This document shows, piece by piece, positions 1 through 7,744 of a stretch of 64,000 bases of DNA. The DNA lies in assembly GCF_039542225.1 (NCBI RefSeq), contig NZ_BAABHS010000021.1, positions 1-64,000 on the forward strand. The letters run 5' to 3'. Origin of the DNA: Yinghuangia aomiensis. GTDB lineage: Bacteria > Actinomycetota > Actinomycetes > Streptomycetales > Streptomycetaceae. Made by a program: the position numbers and the translations under genes. The first letter of the stretch is position 1; every line of letters starts with the position of its first letter. Under the pieces are notes generated by a model, which was not told the DNA's origin, did not search any database, and was given only the letters and a program-made list of their open reading frames with translations.

Positions 1-441
1 CGGACGGGCCCCCGGGGCCGGCGCGCCGGCCGGGCGCGGGCCGGAGCCCGGCTGAGCAGCCGGACGCGGACCGCTGCCGGGCAGCTGGCTGCCGGGCACG
101 GCCGGGGCGTCGGCCGGGCGCGGGCCCGGCTGAGCTGCCGGACGCGGACCGGGGGTCGGGGCGCCGCCGGACGCGGGGCGCGGCCCCGGACGCGCGGCGG
201 ACGGGGACGGGGCACCGGATGCCGCCGGTGCGGGCGCGCCGCCGGCCGGCTTGCGCGCCGCGGGACGTGCGGAAGGCCCGCCGTCCTTCTTGAATGCATC
301 AGTCAACTTGCGTACGACCGGCGCCTCAATCGTGGAGGACGCCGAACGGACGAACTCACCGAGTTCTTGGAGCTTGGCCATGACGACCTTGCTCTCGACT
401 CCGAACTCCTTGGCGAGTTCGTATACCCGGACCTTAGCCAC
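1..441 (-). CDS. infB: Translation initiation factor IF-2, N-terminal part (runs off the window)
   Basis: Only the first 147 codons are present; the gene continues past base 1. It starts at GTG with an AAGGAG ribosome binding site 5 bases upstream. The protein begins MAKVRVYELAKEFGVESK, the IF-2 N-terminal helical domain. It then becomes a Pro/Ala/Gly/Arg-rich disordered linker, as is usual in actinobacterial IF-2. The GTPase domains lie outside the window. IF-2 places initiator tRNA on the 30S subunit. It is the last visible gene of the rimP-nusA-ylxR-infB operon. Confidence 0.95.
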   Translation of the reverse strand, partial: MAKVRVYELAKEFGVESKVVMAKLQELGEFVRSASSTIEAPVVRKLTDAFKKDGGPSARPAARKPAGGAPAPAASGAPSPSAARPGPRPASGGAPTPGPRPAAQPGPRPADAPAVPGSQLPGSGPRPAAQPGSGPRPAGAPAPGARP

Positions 442-538
442 TTCGCTCCTTCTGGTCCGGGGTGGTCGTCCGCCGGACCGTCGCTACCGCATGTACGTAC
501 TCATCGCGTACTCATCGAGTGCTCATCGCAATCTCGAC

Positions 539-898
539 CTACTTCCAACTCGCGAGGTACTGCTGTTCCGATCCGCGGCCCTGGGTTTCCGGGGCCACGC
601 ACGCGTGCAAACGGGCCGTGTCCAACGGCCCGACCACGCGCAACGCCCGAGGGAACGCTTTGCGGCGTTCCGCCAGGGCAAGACAGTCGGGGTCGCGGTG
701 CAGATGCGCTCCGCGCCCCGGCATGGTGCCGCGCGGGTCGGGGACGCATGCGCCCTCGACCGCGACGACCCGCACCAGGTCGGTCTTGGCGGCTCGGGCT
801 CGGCATCCCACACACGTCCGCACGGGGCCCGCCAGGTTCGGCAGGGCCTGTCGCTTACGTGTAGGAGGGCATGCGCTAGCCCGCGTCCGACCAGACAT
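539..898 (-). CDS. ylxR: YlxR (DUF448) RNA-binding protein
   Basis: A 119-residue small basic protein between nusA and infB, the standard position for YlxR. The family core RTCVGCR is at about residues 27-33, followed by VPDPRGTMPGRGAHLH and a C-terminal AFPRAL segment. YlxR is nucleoid- or RNA-associated, and its exact role is debated. ATG at 898 was chosen because it opens the usual MSGRT start; a TTG one codon upstream is possible. About 18 residues (PPTRKRQALPNLAGPV) sit between MSGRTRASAC and the RTCVGC core, which looks like a lineage-specific insertion. Confidence 0.9.
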   Translation of the reverse strand: MSGRTRASACPPTRKRQALPNLAGPVRTCVGCRARAAKTDLVRVVAVEGACVPDPRGTMPGRGAHLHRDPDCLALAERRKAFPRALRVVGPLDTARLHACVAPETQGRGSEQQYLASWK

Positions 899-907
899 CA
901 ACTCAGT

Positions 908-1942
908 CTACCGCTCCCGGCCGCCGCGCGGCTCGGGCGTTCTTCCGCCCGGGCCTCCGTCACCGCTTCCGGGGTCGCCCTCGGTGTCCGGCCGGATGTC
1001 GATGCGCCACCCGGTCAGGCGGGCGGCGAGGCGGGCATTCTGGCCCTCCTTGCCGATCGCGAGGGACAGCTGGTAGTCCGGCACGGTCACCCGCGCGGAG
1101 CGCGCGGCGAGGTCGACGACCTCCACATGGCTCACCCGGGCGGGTGACAATGCGTTGGCGACCATGGTGGCCGGATCGTCCGACCAGTCCACGATGTCGA
1201 TCTTCTCGCCGTGCAGCTCCGCCATGACCGCGCGGACGCGCGCGCCCATCGGGCCGATGCAGGCGCCCTTGGCGTTGAGGCCGGAACGGGTCGAGTAGAC
1301 CGCCATCTTGGTGCGGTGGCCGGCCTCGCGGGCGATCGCGGCGATCTCCACCGAGCCGTCGGCGATCTCCGGGACCTCCAGCGCGAACAGCTTGCGCACC
1401 AGGTTGGGGTGGGTGCGCGACAGGCCGATCGACGGGCCCTTGGGGCCGCGGCGGACGGTGACCACATAGGCGCGCAGCCGCAGGCCGTGCTCGTAGCGCT
1501 CGCCGGGGACCTGCTCGGCGGCGGGCAGGATCGCCTCGATCTTGCCCAGGTCGACCAGCACGTTGCGCGGGTCTTTGCCCTGCTGCACCACGCCGGAGAC
1601 GATGTCGCCCTCACGGCCGGCGTATTCGCCGAACGTGACTTCTTCCTCGGCGTCCCGCAGGCGCTGCAGAATCACCTGTTTGGCGGTGGTCGCGGCGATG
1701 CGGCCGAAGTCGTGCGGGGTGTCGTCGTACTCGCGCGTGGTCTGGCCGGCCTCGTCGGTCTCGGCCGCCCACACCGTGACGTGGCCGCTGGCCTTGTCCA
1801 GCTCCACCCGGGCGCGCGGCTGGCTGCCCGGGGTGTGGTGGTATGCGGTGAGCAGCGCCGACTCGATCGCCTCGACCAGGCGGTCGAACTTGATTTCCTT
1901 CTCGCGTTCGAGCCCGCGCAGGGCGCTCATGTCGATGTCCAC
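908..1942 (-). CDS. nusA: Transcription termination/antitermination factor NusA
   Basis: A 344-residue protein with the NusA N-terminal domain (residues 1-110), an S1 domain (about 135-200, with EGDIVSGVV) and two KH domains (about 205-325, including IGPMGARVRAV and AIGKEGQNARLAARLTGW). It lacks the C-terminal acidic repeats of enterobacterial NusA, as usual for actinobacteria, and ends in a Gly/Pro/Arg tail. It binds RNA polymerase and nascent RNA and controls pausing and termination. The GTG start is preceded by GAGGAGG lying inside the end of rimP, 3 bp upstream, so the two genes are probably translationally coupled. Confidence 0.97.
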   Translation of the reverse strand: MDIDMSALRGLEREKEIKFDRLVEAIESALLTAYHHTPGSQPRARVELDKASGHVTVWAAETDEAGQTTREYDDTPHDFGRIAATTAKQVILQRLRDAEEEVTFGEYAGREGDIVSGVVQQGKDPRNVLVDLGKIEAILPAAEQVPGERYEHGLRLRAYVVTVRRGPKGPSIGLSRTHPNLVRKLFALEVPEIADGSVEIAAIAREAGHRTKMAVYSTRSGLNAKGACIGPMGARVRAVMAELHGEKIDIVDWSDDPATMVANALSPARVSHVEVVDLAARSARVTVPDYQLSLAIGKEGQNARLAARLTGWRIDIRPDTEGDPGSGDGGPGGRTPEPRGGRER

Positions 1943-1945
1943 GTC

Positions 1946-2476
1946 CTACGCCTCCTCGTTCATGTCGTCGTCCTCGTCGTCGGCGTCGGCGTCGGTGCCG
2001 TCCGCGACGGGCTCATCGGTCTTGCGGTTGAACTCGACCTGGACGGTGGCCTTGGCGATCTCGGCGTAGGCGAGGCGCCGCGGCTTGCCGTCGACGTCCA
2101 GGTCGACGCCGTCGGCGTCGGCGTGGACGATACGGCCGACGACCTTGCCGCCGTCCGCCATCGCGGCTTCGACCAGGCGACCGGTGCTGCGGCGCCAGTG
2201 GCGCTCGGCGGTCAGCGGACGGTCGATGCCGGGGGTGGTGACCTCCAGGACATAGGGCATGCTGCCCATCACGTCGGAGGCGTCGAGTGCTTCGGAGACG
2301 GCCCGGCTGATCGTCGCGACCGCGTCCAGGTCCACGCCCTTGTCGGCGTCCACGACCACGCGCAGCACGCGGCGCTTGCCCGCGGGGCTGACGGAGACGT
2401 CTTCCAGATCGGCACCGGAAGATGCGGCGACGGGTTCCAGCAACTCGCGCAGCCGGTCCTTCTGGGTGGTGCTCAT
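1946..2476 (-). CDS. rimP: Ribosome maturation factor RimP
   Basis: A 176-residue protein needed for 30S subunit maturation. It has the two-domain RimP fold: an N-terminal alpha/beta domain ending in VLEVTTPGIDRPL (about residues 80-92) and a C-terminal SH3-like beta domain (about 100-150), then an Asp/Glu-rich tail. ATG at 2476 was chosen because GAGGAG lies 9-10 bases upstream; an upstream in-frame extension has no family match. It is the first gene of the minus-strand infB operon, so the promoter should lie between 2477 and the divergent lipoprotein gene at 2692. Confidence 0.95.
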   Translation of the reverse strand: MSTTQKDRLRELLEPVAASSGADLEDVSVSPAGKRRVLRVVVDADKGVDLDAVATISRAVSEALDASDVMGSMPYVLEVTTPGIDRPLTAERHWRRSTGRLVEAAMADGGKVVGRIVHADADGVDLDVDGKPRRLAYAEIAKATVQVEFNRKTDEPVADGTDADADDEDDDMNEEA

Positions 2477-2691
2477 CCGGATGACTCCTCGGCTGCGTGT
2501 GCTGTTGTCGCGAATCTTCGGGCGGGCCCGCTCCCGGGCCGCTGAGAGTGACAACAGTATCCGGTCGGCAACACTTCGCGTGCACGCGCGGTCGGGCGCC
2601 CGTCCGCGCCCTCGGGGATGCGATAGCGTCCGTCAGCATCCGCGCCGTTTGCGCGGCCCATTCGACCGGACGATCAGCGGGAGTCGAACGA

Positions 2692-3174
2692 ATGCACGAC
2701 GCGGGGCCGTCGCGCAGGACCGTCCTGGCCGGCCTCGGCGCTCTCGCCCTGGGCCTGGGTGCGGCGGCCTGCGATTCGGGGGGCGGTTCGGGGCCGGGAC
2801 CGGACCAAAGGAAAGCGGACGACCAGGCCCGTGTGCGGGCCCGGGCCGCGGCCGTGGCACTGCTCGACCGGTACGACGCGGTGATCGCCGCTTATCCGGC
2901 ACTCGCGGGCCGGTTGCGCCCCTATTCCGACGAGGTGGGCCGGCATCTGGCCGCGTTGGGCGGGACCCGGCCGACCGTGCCGCCGTCCGCGCCGCCCGAG
3001 CCGGTGCCGGCGACCGAGCAGGCCGCGGTGGCCGACCTGGCCGCGCGCGAGCAGCGGGCCGCGGACGACCGGATCGCGGATCTTCCGGCCGTCGGCCCGC
3101 AGTTGGCGCGGACGATCGCGTCGATCTCGGCGAGTCAGACCGTCCACGCGAGAAGCCTGGGGAGCCCGTCGTGA
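2692..3174 (+). CDS. Putative Tat-type lipoprotein of unknown function
   Basis: A 160-residue predicted lipoprotein. The N-terminus has twin arginines (SRRTVL), a hydrophobic stretch and a lipobox-like GAAAC, then a Gly/Ser linker. The mature part is Ala-rich and probably helical. No catalytic motif is visible. Its stop overlaps the GTG of the ferritin-like DUF4439 gene by 4 bp (GTGA), so the two are coupled. The pair is commonly found beside rimP in Streptomyces, which suggests a shared envelope role that the sequence does not reveal. Confidence 0.75.
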   Translation: MHDAGPSRRTVLAGLGALALGLGAAACDSGGGSGPGPDQRKADDQARVRARAAAVALLDRYDAVIAAYPALAGRLRPYSDEVGRHLAALGGTRPTVPPSAPPEPVPATEQAAVADLAAREQRAADDRIADLPAVGPQLARTIASISASQTVHARSLGSPS

Positions 3175-3644
3175 GCACGTCTCCGTCCCCTTCGTCGTCC
3201 GAGTCGCCGCTGGTCCGGGCGATGCAGTCGGCGCTGGACGCCGAGCACGCCGCGGTCTACGGCTACGGCGTCGTCGGCGCCAAGTCCACGGGCGCGCAGC
3301 AGACCTCGGCGCGTACCGCGTACGACGCGCACCGGGCCCGCCGCGACGCGTTGGCGCAGCAGGTGGAGAAGCAGGGTGCGGTGCCGCATGCCGCCGCGGC
3401 GGCGTATGCGCTGCCGTTCCCGGTGAACACGCCCGCGGACGCGGGGCGGTTGGCCGTGTACCTGGAGGAAGGCGTCGCGGCGCACCTGGTGGACCTGGTC
3501 GGTGCCGCGTCGGGCGACACGCGGGTGACGGCCGCGAAGTGGCTGCAGGACGCCGCCGTGGCGGGAGCGGCCTGGCGCGGGTCGAGTGTGCCGTTCCCGG
3601 GGCTGCCGGATACCCCCGCGTCCCCGTCGGGGCGCGCCTCGTGA
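3171..3644 (+). CDS. Ferritin-like DUF4439 protein
   Basis: A 157-residue helical protein. It contains LDAEHAAVYGYGVVG near the N-terminus, AHRARRD in a second helix and LEEGVAAHLVDLVG in a third, the spaced Glu/His pattern of the ferritin-like DUF4439 family. Function is unknown in the family; metal binding is an inference from the fold. It overlaps the lipoprotein upstream and the APH-like kinase downstream by 4 bp each, so all three are probably one tightly coupled operon. Confidence 0.88.
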   Translation: MSTSPSPSSSESPLVRAMQSALDAEHAAVYGYGVVGAKSTGAQQTSARTAYDAHRARRDALAQQVEKQGAVPHAAAAAYALPFPVNTPADAGRLAVYLEEGVAAHLVDLVGAASGDTRVTAAKWLQDAAVAGAAWRGSSVPFPGLPDTPASPSGRAS

Positions 3645-4570
3645 CCGGCGCGGCCGGCAGTCCTGTGGAGGTGCCCGCGAGACTCGTGCGCACCGCGTTG
3701 CGCTGGTGCGGCGAGGAGGCCGCGCGGCCGTGGCTGGCCGGACTCCCGGAGGCCGCCGCCGAGTTCCTGGCGCGCTGGGAGCTGGAGCCGGAGCGCCTGG
3801 TGCTCCCGGGCGGCGCGCTGAGCCTCACGTTTCTGGTGCGGCGGGCGGACGGCACGCCGGCGACGCTGAAGCTGGGTTTCGTCGACCGCTACACCGCGCA
3901 CGAGGCGGACGCGCTGTCGATATGGGACGGCCGCGGTGCGGTGCGCCTCCTGGAGGCCGAACCCGCGCGCGGCGCATTGCTGTTGGAGCGGCTGCAGCCG
4001 GACGTGTCGCTGCGGTCGCTGCCCGAGGACCGGGCGATGCTGGAAGCCGTCGAGGTGCTGCGCCGGCTGTGGGTGCCCGCGCCGGAGGGGTCGCCGATCG
4101 ACCTGGTCGCCGAACGGGCGGGGTACTGGACCGAGTCGATGCCGCGCCGGTTCGCCGAGTTGGGCGAGCCGTGCCCGAAGGCGCTGCTGGACGAGGCGGT
4201 GTCGCTGTGCACCGAGTTGGCCGGCTCGCAGGAGCAGACGGTGGTGCTGCACACCGACTGCCACCACGGGAACGTGCTGGCGGGCGAGCGGGCGAAGTGG
4301 CTGGCGATCGACCCGCGGCCGATGCTCGGGGAGCCGGCGTTCGACCTGGGGCCGCTGGTGCGGGACCGGCTGATGACGGTGGTCGCGGAGACGCGGCCGC
4401 AGGCGGTCGTCCGGCGGCGGGTGACGTGGCTGGCGAACTCGTTGGATCTGGACGTGGAGCGGGTGCGCGGCTGGGCGCTGGTGCAGGCGTTGGCGCTGGG
4501 GCTGTGGTGCCTGTCGGTGCACGACTCGACGGGTGAGGACCTGCTGTCGGTCGCGGAGTGGCTCGCGTAG
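3641..4570 (+). CDS. Aminoglycoside/hydroxyurea phosphotransferase-family kinase
   Basis: A 309-residue protein of the APH(6)/hydroxyurea-resistance kinase family. Key motifs are the catalytic loop HTDCHHGNVL (about residues 202-211) and the metal-binding AIDPRPMLGEPAFDLG region. The GTG start overlaps the stop of the DUF4439 gene. The family includes streptomycin 6-phosphotransferases, but many chromosomal Streptomyces members have no demonstrated resistance role. The position in a conserved housekeeping locus argues for a native small-molecule substrate. The substrate cannot be read from sequence. Confidence 0.85.
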   Translation: MTGAAGSPVEVPARLVRTALRWCGEEAARPWLAGLPEAAAEFLARWELEPERLVLPGGALSLTFLVRRADGTPATLKLGFVDRYTAHEADALSIWDGRGAVRLLEAEPARGALLLERLQPDVSLRSLPEDRAMLEAVEVLRRLWVPAPEGSPIDLVAERAGYWTESMPRRFAELGEPCPKALLDEAVSLCTELAGSQEQTVVLHTDCHHGNVLAGERAKWLAIDPRPMLGEPAFDLGPLVRDRLMTVVAETRPQAVVRRRVTWLANSLDLDVERVRGWALVQALALGLWCLSVHDSTGEDLLSVAEWLA

Positions 4571-4627
4571 CCGAGCCCGGCCCGGCGCACCGGTTTCCGG
4601 TCGCCGCCGCCCGCGGTCATGCGACGG

Positions 4628-5161
4628 TCATTCGATGAGCAGCGGGAGTTCGGCGCCCATCACGGTGTAGGGGCGGGCGTTGCCCGGGAACAGCACCGGG
4701 ACGGCGAGGTCGCGGAAGCCGACGCCGTAGTACAGCCGCCGTGCGGGGGTGTCGTCGTCGACCGCGGACAGCAGGATGCGGGTGCGTTCCTGGCCCTGGC
4801 AGAGCAGGCTCAGCAGAGTGCGGCCGATGCCGAGGCCCTGCCGGCGCGGCAGGACGTGCAACTCCCCCACCACGAAGGCGTCGTCGAGCCAGTCGGCGTT
4901 GCCGGTGCGGGCCAGGTAGGGCTCGATGACGAGCGACCACCACTGGTCCTTGAGGTTCGGGTAGCCGTAGCCGAAGCCGATGAGCTTGCCGTCCGGGGCG
5001 AAGGCGCCGAGGGCGCGGATGCCCGGGAATCCGGCGTGCCGGTGCACTATCCGCTGCCGGACCGCGATCTCGTCGTCGTTGAGCCCGAAGGCGAGGGCCT
5101 GCACCTCGACGGTTTCCACGGCGAAGTCGCCGAGGTCGATGAGCCGGCACGTCCATTCCAT
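4628..5161 (-). CDS. GNAT-family N-acetyltransferase
   Basis: A 177-residue single-domain GNAT. The acetyl-CoA binding motif A is visible as VGELHVLPRRQGLGIGRTLL (about residues 102-121), with the RRQGLGIG pyrophosphate loop, and ARRLYYGVGFRDL matches motif B. Substrate unknown. No clear ribosome binding site precedes the ATG, but a TAACGT box ends 8 nt upstream (5170-5175), so the mRNA may be leaderless. It converges with the APH-like gene. Confidence 0.88.
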   Translation of the reverse strand: MEWTCRLIDLGDFAVETVEVQALAFGLNDDEIAVRQRIVHRHAGFPGIRALGAFAPDGKLIGFGYGYPNLKDQWWSLVIEPYLARTGNADWLDDAFVVGELHVLPRRQGLGIGRTLLSLLCQGQERTRILLSAVDDDTPARRLYYGVGFRDLAVPVLFPGNARPYTVMGAELPLLIE

Positions 5162-5183
5162 GGCGCGGAACGTTATCGCGTGG

Positions 5184-6038
5184 TCAGAACAGGACGCTCA
5201 TGAACGCGCCCGTCTCGGCGAATCCGACGCGCTTGTACGCGGCGCGCGCGGGGAGGTTGAAGCTGTTGACGTACAGGCTGGCCACCGGGGCGATCTCGCG
5301 CAGCGCGTAGTCGAGGACGGCGGCCATGCCGATCTCCGACAGGCCTTCGCCGCGGCGTTCGGGCGCGACCCAGACGCCTTGGATCTGGCAGGCGTGCGGG
5401 GTGACCGCGCCGATCTCCGCCTTGAAGACCACCTTGCCGTCCTCGATGCGGGCGAACGCGCGTCCGGCGCCGACGAGTTCGGCGACGCGGGCGCGGTAGA
5501 GCGCGCCGCCGTCGCCGGCCAGCGGGCTCACGCCGACTTCTTCGGTGAACATGGCGACGCACGCGGGCATGGCGATGTCGACTTCGTCGCGGCGGATCCG
5601 GCGGACGAGCGGGTCGGGGGCGACCGTCGCGGACGGCTCGGTGGCGACCATGAGGGGCTGGCGCGGCCGCACCTCGCGGGCCGGGCCCCAGACGGGCTCC
5701 AGGAGCCCCCACAGGTTCGCGGCGGCGGTGGCGGGGCCGACGATCGAGGAGCAGCGGCGGCCTTGGCGGCGGGCGCGGTCGGCGAACGACCGTATCGCCT
5801 CGGGGCCGGCTTCGACGGGCACCAGGTTGGCGCCCGCGTAGCACAGCGAGGTCAGGCTGCCGCTCTCGTAGTAGCCCCAGAGTTCGCCGCCGAGACGCCA
5901 CGGGTCGACACCGGCGACGTACACCCGCGAAGCGACGAACACGTTCGTCACCGGGTCGCGGTCGAGGATTTCCAGCACCGCGGGCAGATCGGTGCCGTCG
6001 AGCACCTTGGAGGAAACCGAGCCAAGCACGGGCCTCAC
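5184..6038 (-). CDS. DUF4081 GNAT-family N-acetyltransferase
   Basis: A 284-residue two-part protein. An N-terminal DUF4081-like half (residues 1-130, with DPVTNVFVASRV and WGYYESG) is fused to a C-terminal GNAT domain. The GNAT half shows QIQGVWVAPERRGEGLSE (acetyl-CoA loop RRGEGLS) and FNLPARAAYKRVGF. This architecture is widespread in actinobacteria close to ispG, as here. Substrate unknown. GTG start; no strong ribosome binding site is visible. Confidence 0.88.
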   Translation of the reverse strand: MRPVLGSVSSKVLDGTDLPAVLEILDRDPVTNVFVASRVYVAGVDPWRLGGELWGYYESGSLTSLCYAGANLVPVEAGPEAIRSFADRARRQGRRCSSIVGPATAAANLWGLLEPVWGPAREVRPRQPLMVATEPSATVAPDPLVRRIRRDEVDIAMPACVAMFTEEVGVSPLAGDGGALYRARVAELVGAGRAFARIEDGKVVFKAEIGAVTPHACQIQGVWVAPERRGEGLSEIGMAAVLDYALREIAPVASLYVNSFNLPARAAYKRVGFAETGAFMSVLF

Positions 6039-6136
6039 CCTGCCATCATGCGGATCACCTCACCAGAGTACGGGTACCCGGGCCGCCCGGACCCGCCGGG
6101 ACACGGGCGTACCCGAGGGGGTCCGGGCCGGGTCCG

Positions 6137-7744
6137 TCACCGCACCGGCGGCACCGCTCCGCGCGGTGCGCGCGTCCCCGGGTCGGGCTCGGGGAGCGCG
6201 GGGCAGCTCGCGTCGTCGGCGAGCGTGCCGTGCACCAGGTAGGCCGAGCCCGCGTCGTCGACGCAGGGCCCGCCGCCGATGAACTGGCCGTGGTTGCCGC
6301 TGCCCTGCACGGTCAGCATCCGCGCCGACGGGAGCGCCGCACGCATGTGCGCGGCGCCCGTGTAGGGCGTGGCCGGGTCGCGGGTGCCCTGGATGAGCAG
6401 CACCGGCGGCAGGCCTTTGCCGTCGATCACGGTGGGCGGAAGGGTGTTGCTCTGCAGGGAGAGGCAGGCGCCCGCGGAGGCGATGTTGGCGCCGAGGTAG
6501 CCGTACTTCCTGCCGAGGTCCTCGGTGTCGCGGGCGAACACCGCGGGGTCGGCCGGCGCGGGGGCGTCGGCGCACGTGACGGTCTGGAAGACCGAGTCGA
6601 AGTTCTCGTCGTCGGCGGTGGCCGCGCCCTTGAGGTCGCGCAGCGGGCCCGCGTCGGACCGCTGGGCGTACGCGGAGACGGCTTGGGCGAGGGCGGGCCA
6701 CTGCCGGTCGCTGTAGAGGCCGCCGATGGTCAGGGTGTCGAACTCGGTGCCGCCGAGGGCGCCGTCGGCAGGGCTCGCGGCCAGGGCTTCGCGGGTGCGG
6801 TTCCAGGCGGCGAGGACGGCGTCGCGGGTGGTGCCGAGGCCGTATGCGGCGTCGTGCCGGGCGGTCCAGTCGGCCCAGTCGCGCCAGCGGAGCCAGAAGG
6901 CGTGCGCCTGGCCGGCGCCGGTGCCGTACCAGACCTGGGTGGGGTCGACGATGCTGTCGAGGATCATGCGGCGGACCCGGTCGGGGTGCCGTTGGCCGTA
7001 GACGGCGCCCAGGTAGGTGCCGTACGAGTAGCCGAGGTAGTTGATCTTGTCTTCGCCGAACGCGGTGCGGATCGCGTCCATGTCGTCGGCGATCTGGCGG
7101 GTCGTCAGGTACGGGAGCAGGTCGGGCGCTTTGGCTTTGCATCCGTCGCTGTAGACGCGGGCCGCGTCGACGATGGCCTGTTGCCCGGCGGCGGTGGTCA
7201 GCGCGGTGTCGGGCTTCGGCGCCCGGGCGAAGGTCGCCAGGTCGAGGCAGTCGACGTGCGTGCTGGTGGCGCGGCCGCGCGGGTCGAAGCCGACGACGTC
7301 GTACGCCCGCCGCACCGGGTCCGGCAGCAGCCGGGCGAACGCCGCGGCCGACCCCACGGCACCCGCGCCGGGCCCGCCGAAGTTGATCAGCAGCACGCCT
7401 TGGCGCTCCGCCGCGCTGCCGGTCGCGGGCGAACGGGACACGCCGATCTGCAGGGTCCGGTCGCCCGGGTGGTCGTGGTCGAGCGGCACCGCCACCGTCC
7501 CGCAGCGCTCCCCCGCCGTGGTGCGGGGCGGGCAGGTGCCCCATTGCACGCCGGGCGCGGCGTGCTCCGGGGCGGGCTGGGGCGCGGGGGTGTCGGCGGG
7601 CGCGGCCGCGGCCGACGCGGCCACGGCGAGCGCCGCGAGCACGACGGCGATCCCGCGGCGCCGCGCCCCGGCCGCGGAGGCTGTGCCCGCCCCCGGTGCC
7701 CGCTCCGGTCGTCCTGCCGCGTTCCCCGTGCTGCCGCCCCTCAT
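6137..7744 (-). CDS. Secreted alpha/beta-hydrolase, S33 tripeptidyl-aminopeptidase-like (copy 2)
   Basis: A 535-residue exported hydrolase with a signal peptide (GIAVVLAALAVAASAAAAPA, about residues 30-49). It has the oxyanion motif NFGGPGAG, nucleophile elbow GYSYGTYLG, acid region GTRDPATP and catalytic His in GSGNHGQF, the layout of Streptomyces tripeptidyl aminopeptidases (MEROPS S33). It probably trims N-terminal peptides outside the cell. Its ATG overlaps the stop of the upstream paralogue by 4 bp (ATGA), so the two are translated together. Confidence 0.9.
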   Translation of the reverse strand: MRGGSTGNAAGRPERAPGAGTASAAGARRRGIAVVLAALAVAASAAAAPADTPAPQPAPEHAAPGVQWGTCPPRTTAGERCGTVAVPLDHDHPGDRTLQIGVSRSPATGSAAERQGVLLINFGGPGAGAVGSAAAFARLLPDPVRRAYDVVGFDPRGRATSTHVDCLDLATFARAPKPDTALTTAAGQQAIVDAARVYSDGCKAKAPDLLPYLTTRQIADDMDAIRTAFGEDKINYLGYSYGTYLGAVYGQRHPDRVRRMILDSIVDPTQVWYGTGAGQAHAFWLRWRDWADWTARHDAAYGLGTTRDAVLAAWNRTREALAASPADGALGGTEFDTLTIGGLYSDRQWPALAQAVSAYAQRSDAGPLRDLKGAATADDENFDSVFQTVTCADAPAPADPAVFARDTEDLGRKYGYLGANIASAGACLSLQSNTLPPTVIDGKGLPPVLLIQGTRDPATPYTGAAHMRAALPSARMLTVQGSGNHGQFIGGGPCVDDAGSAYLVHGTLADDASCPALPEPDPGTRAPRGAVPPVR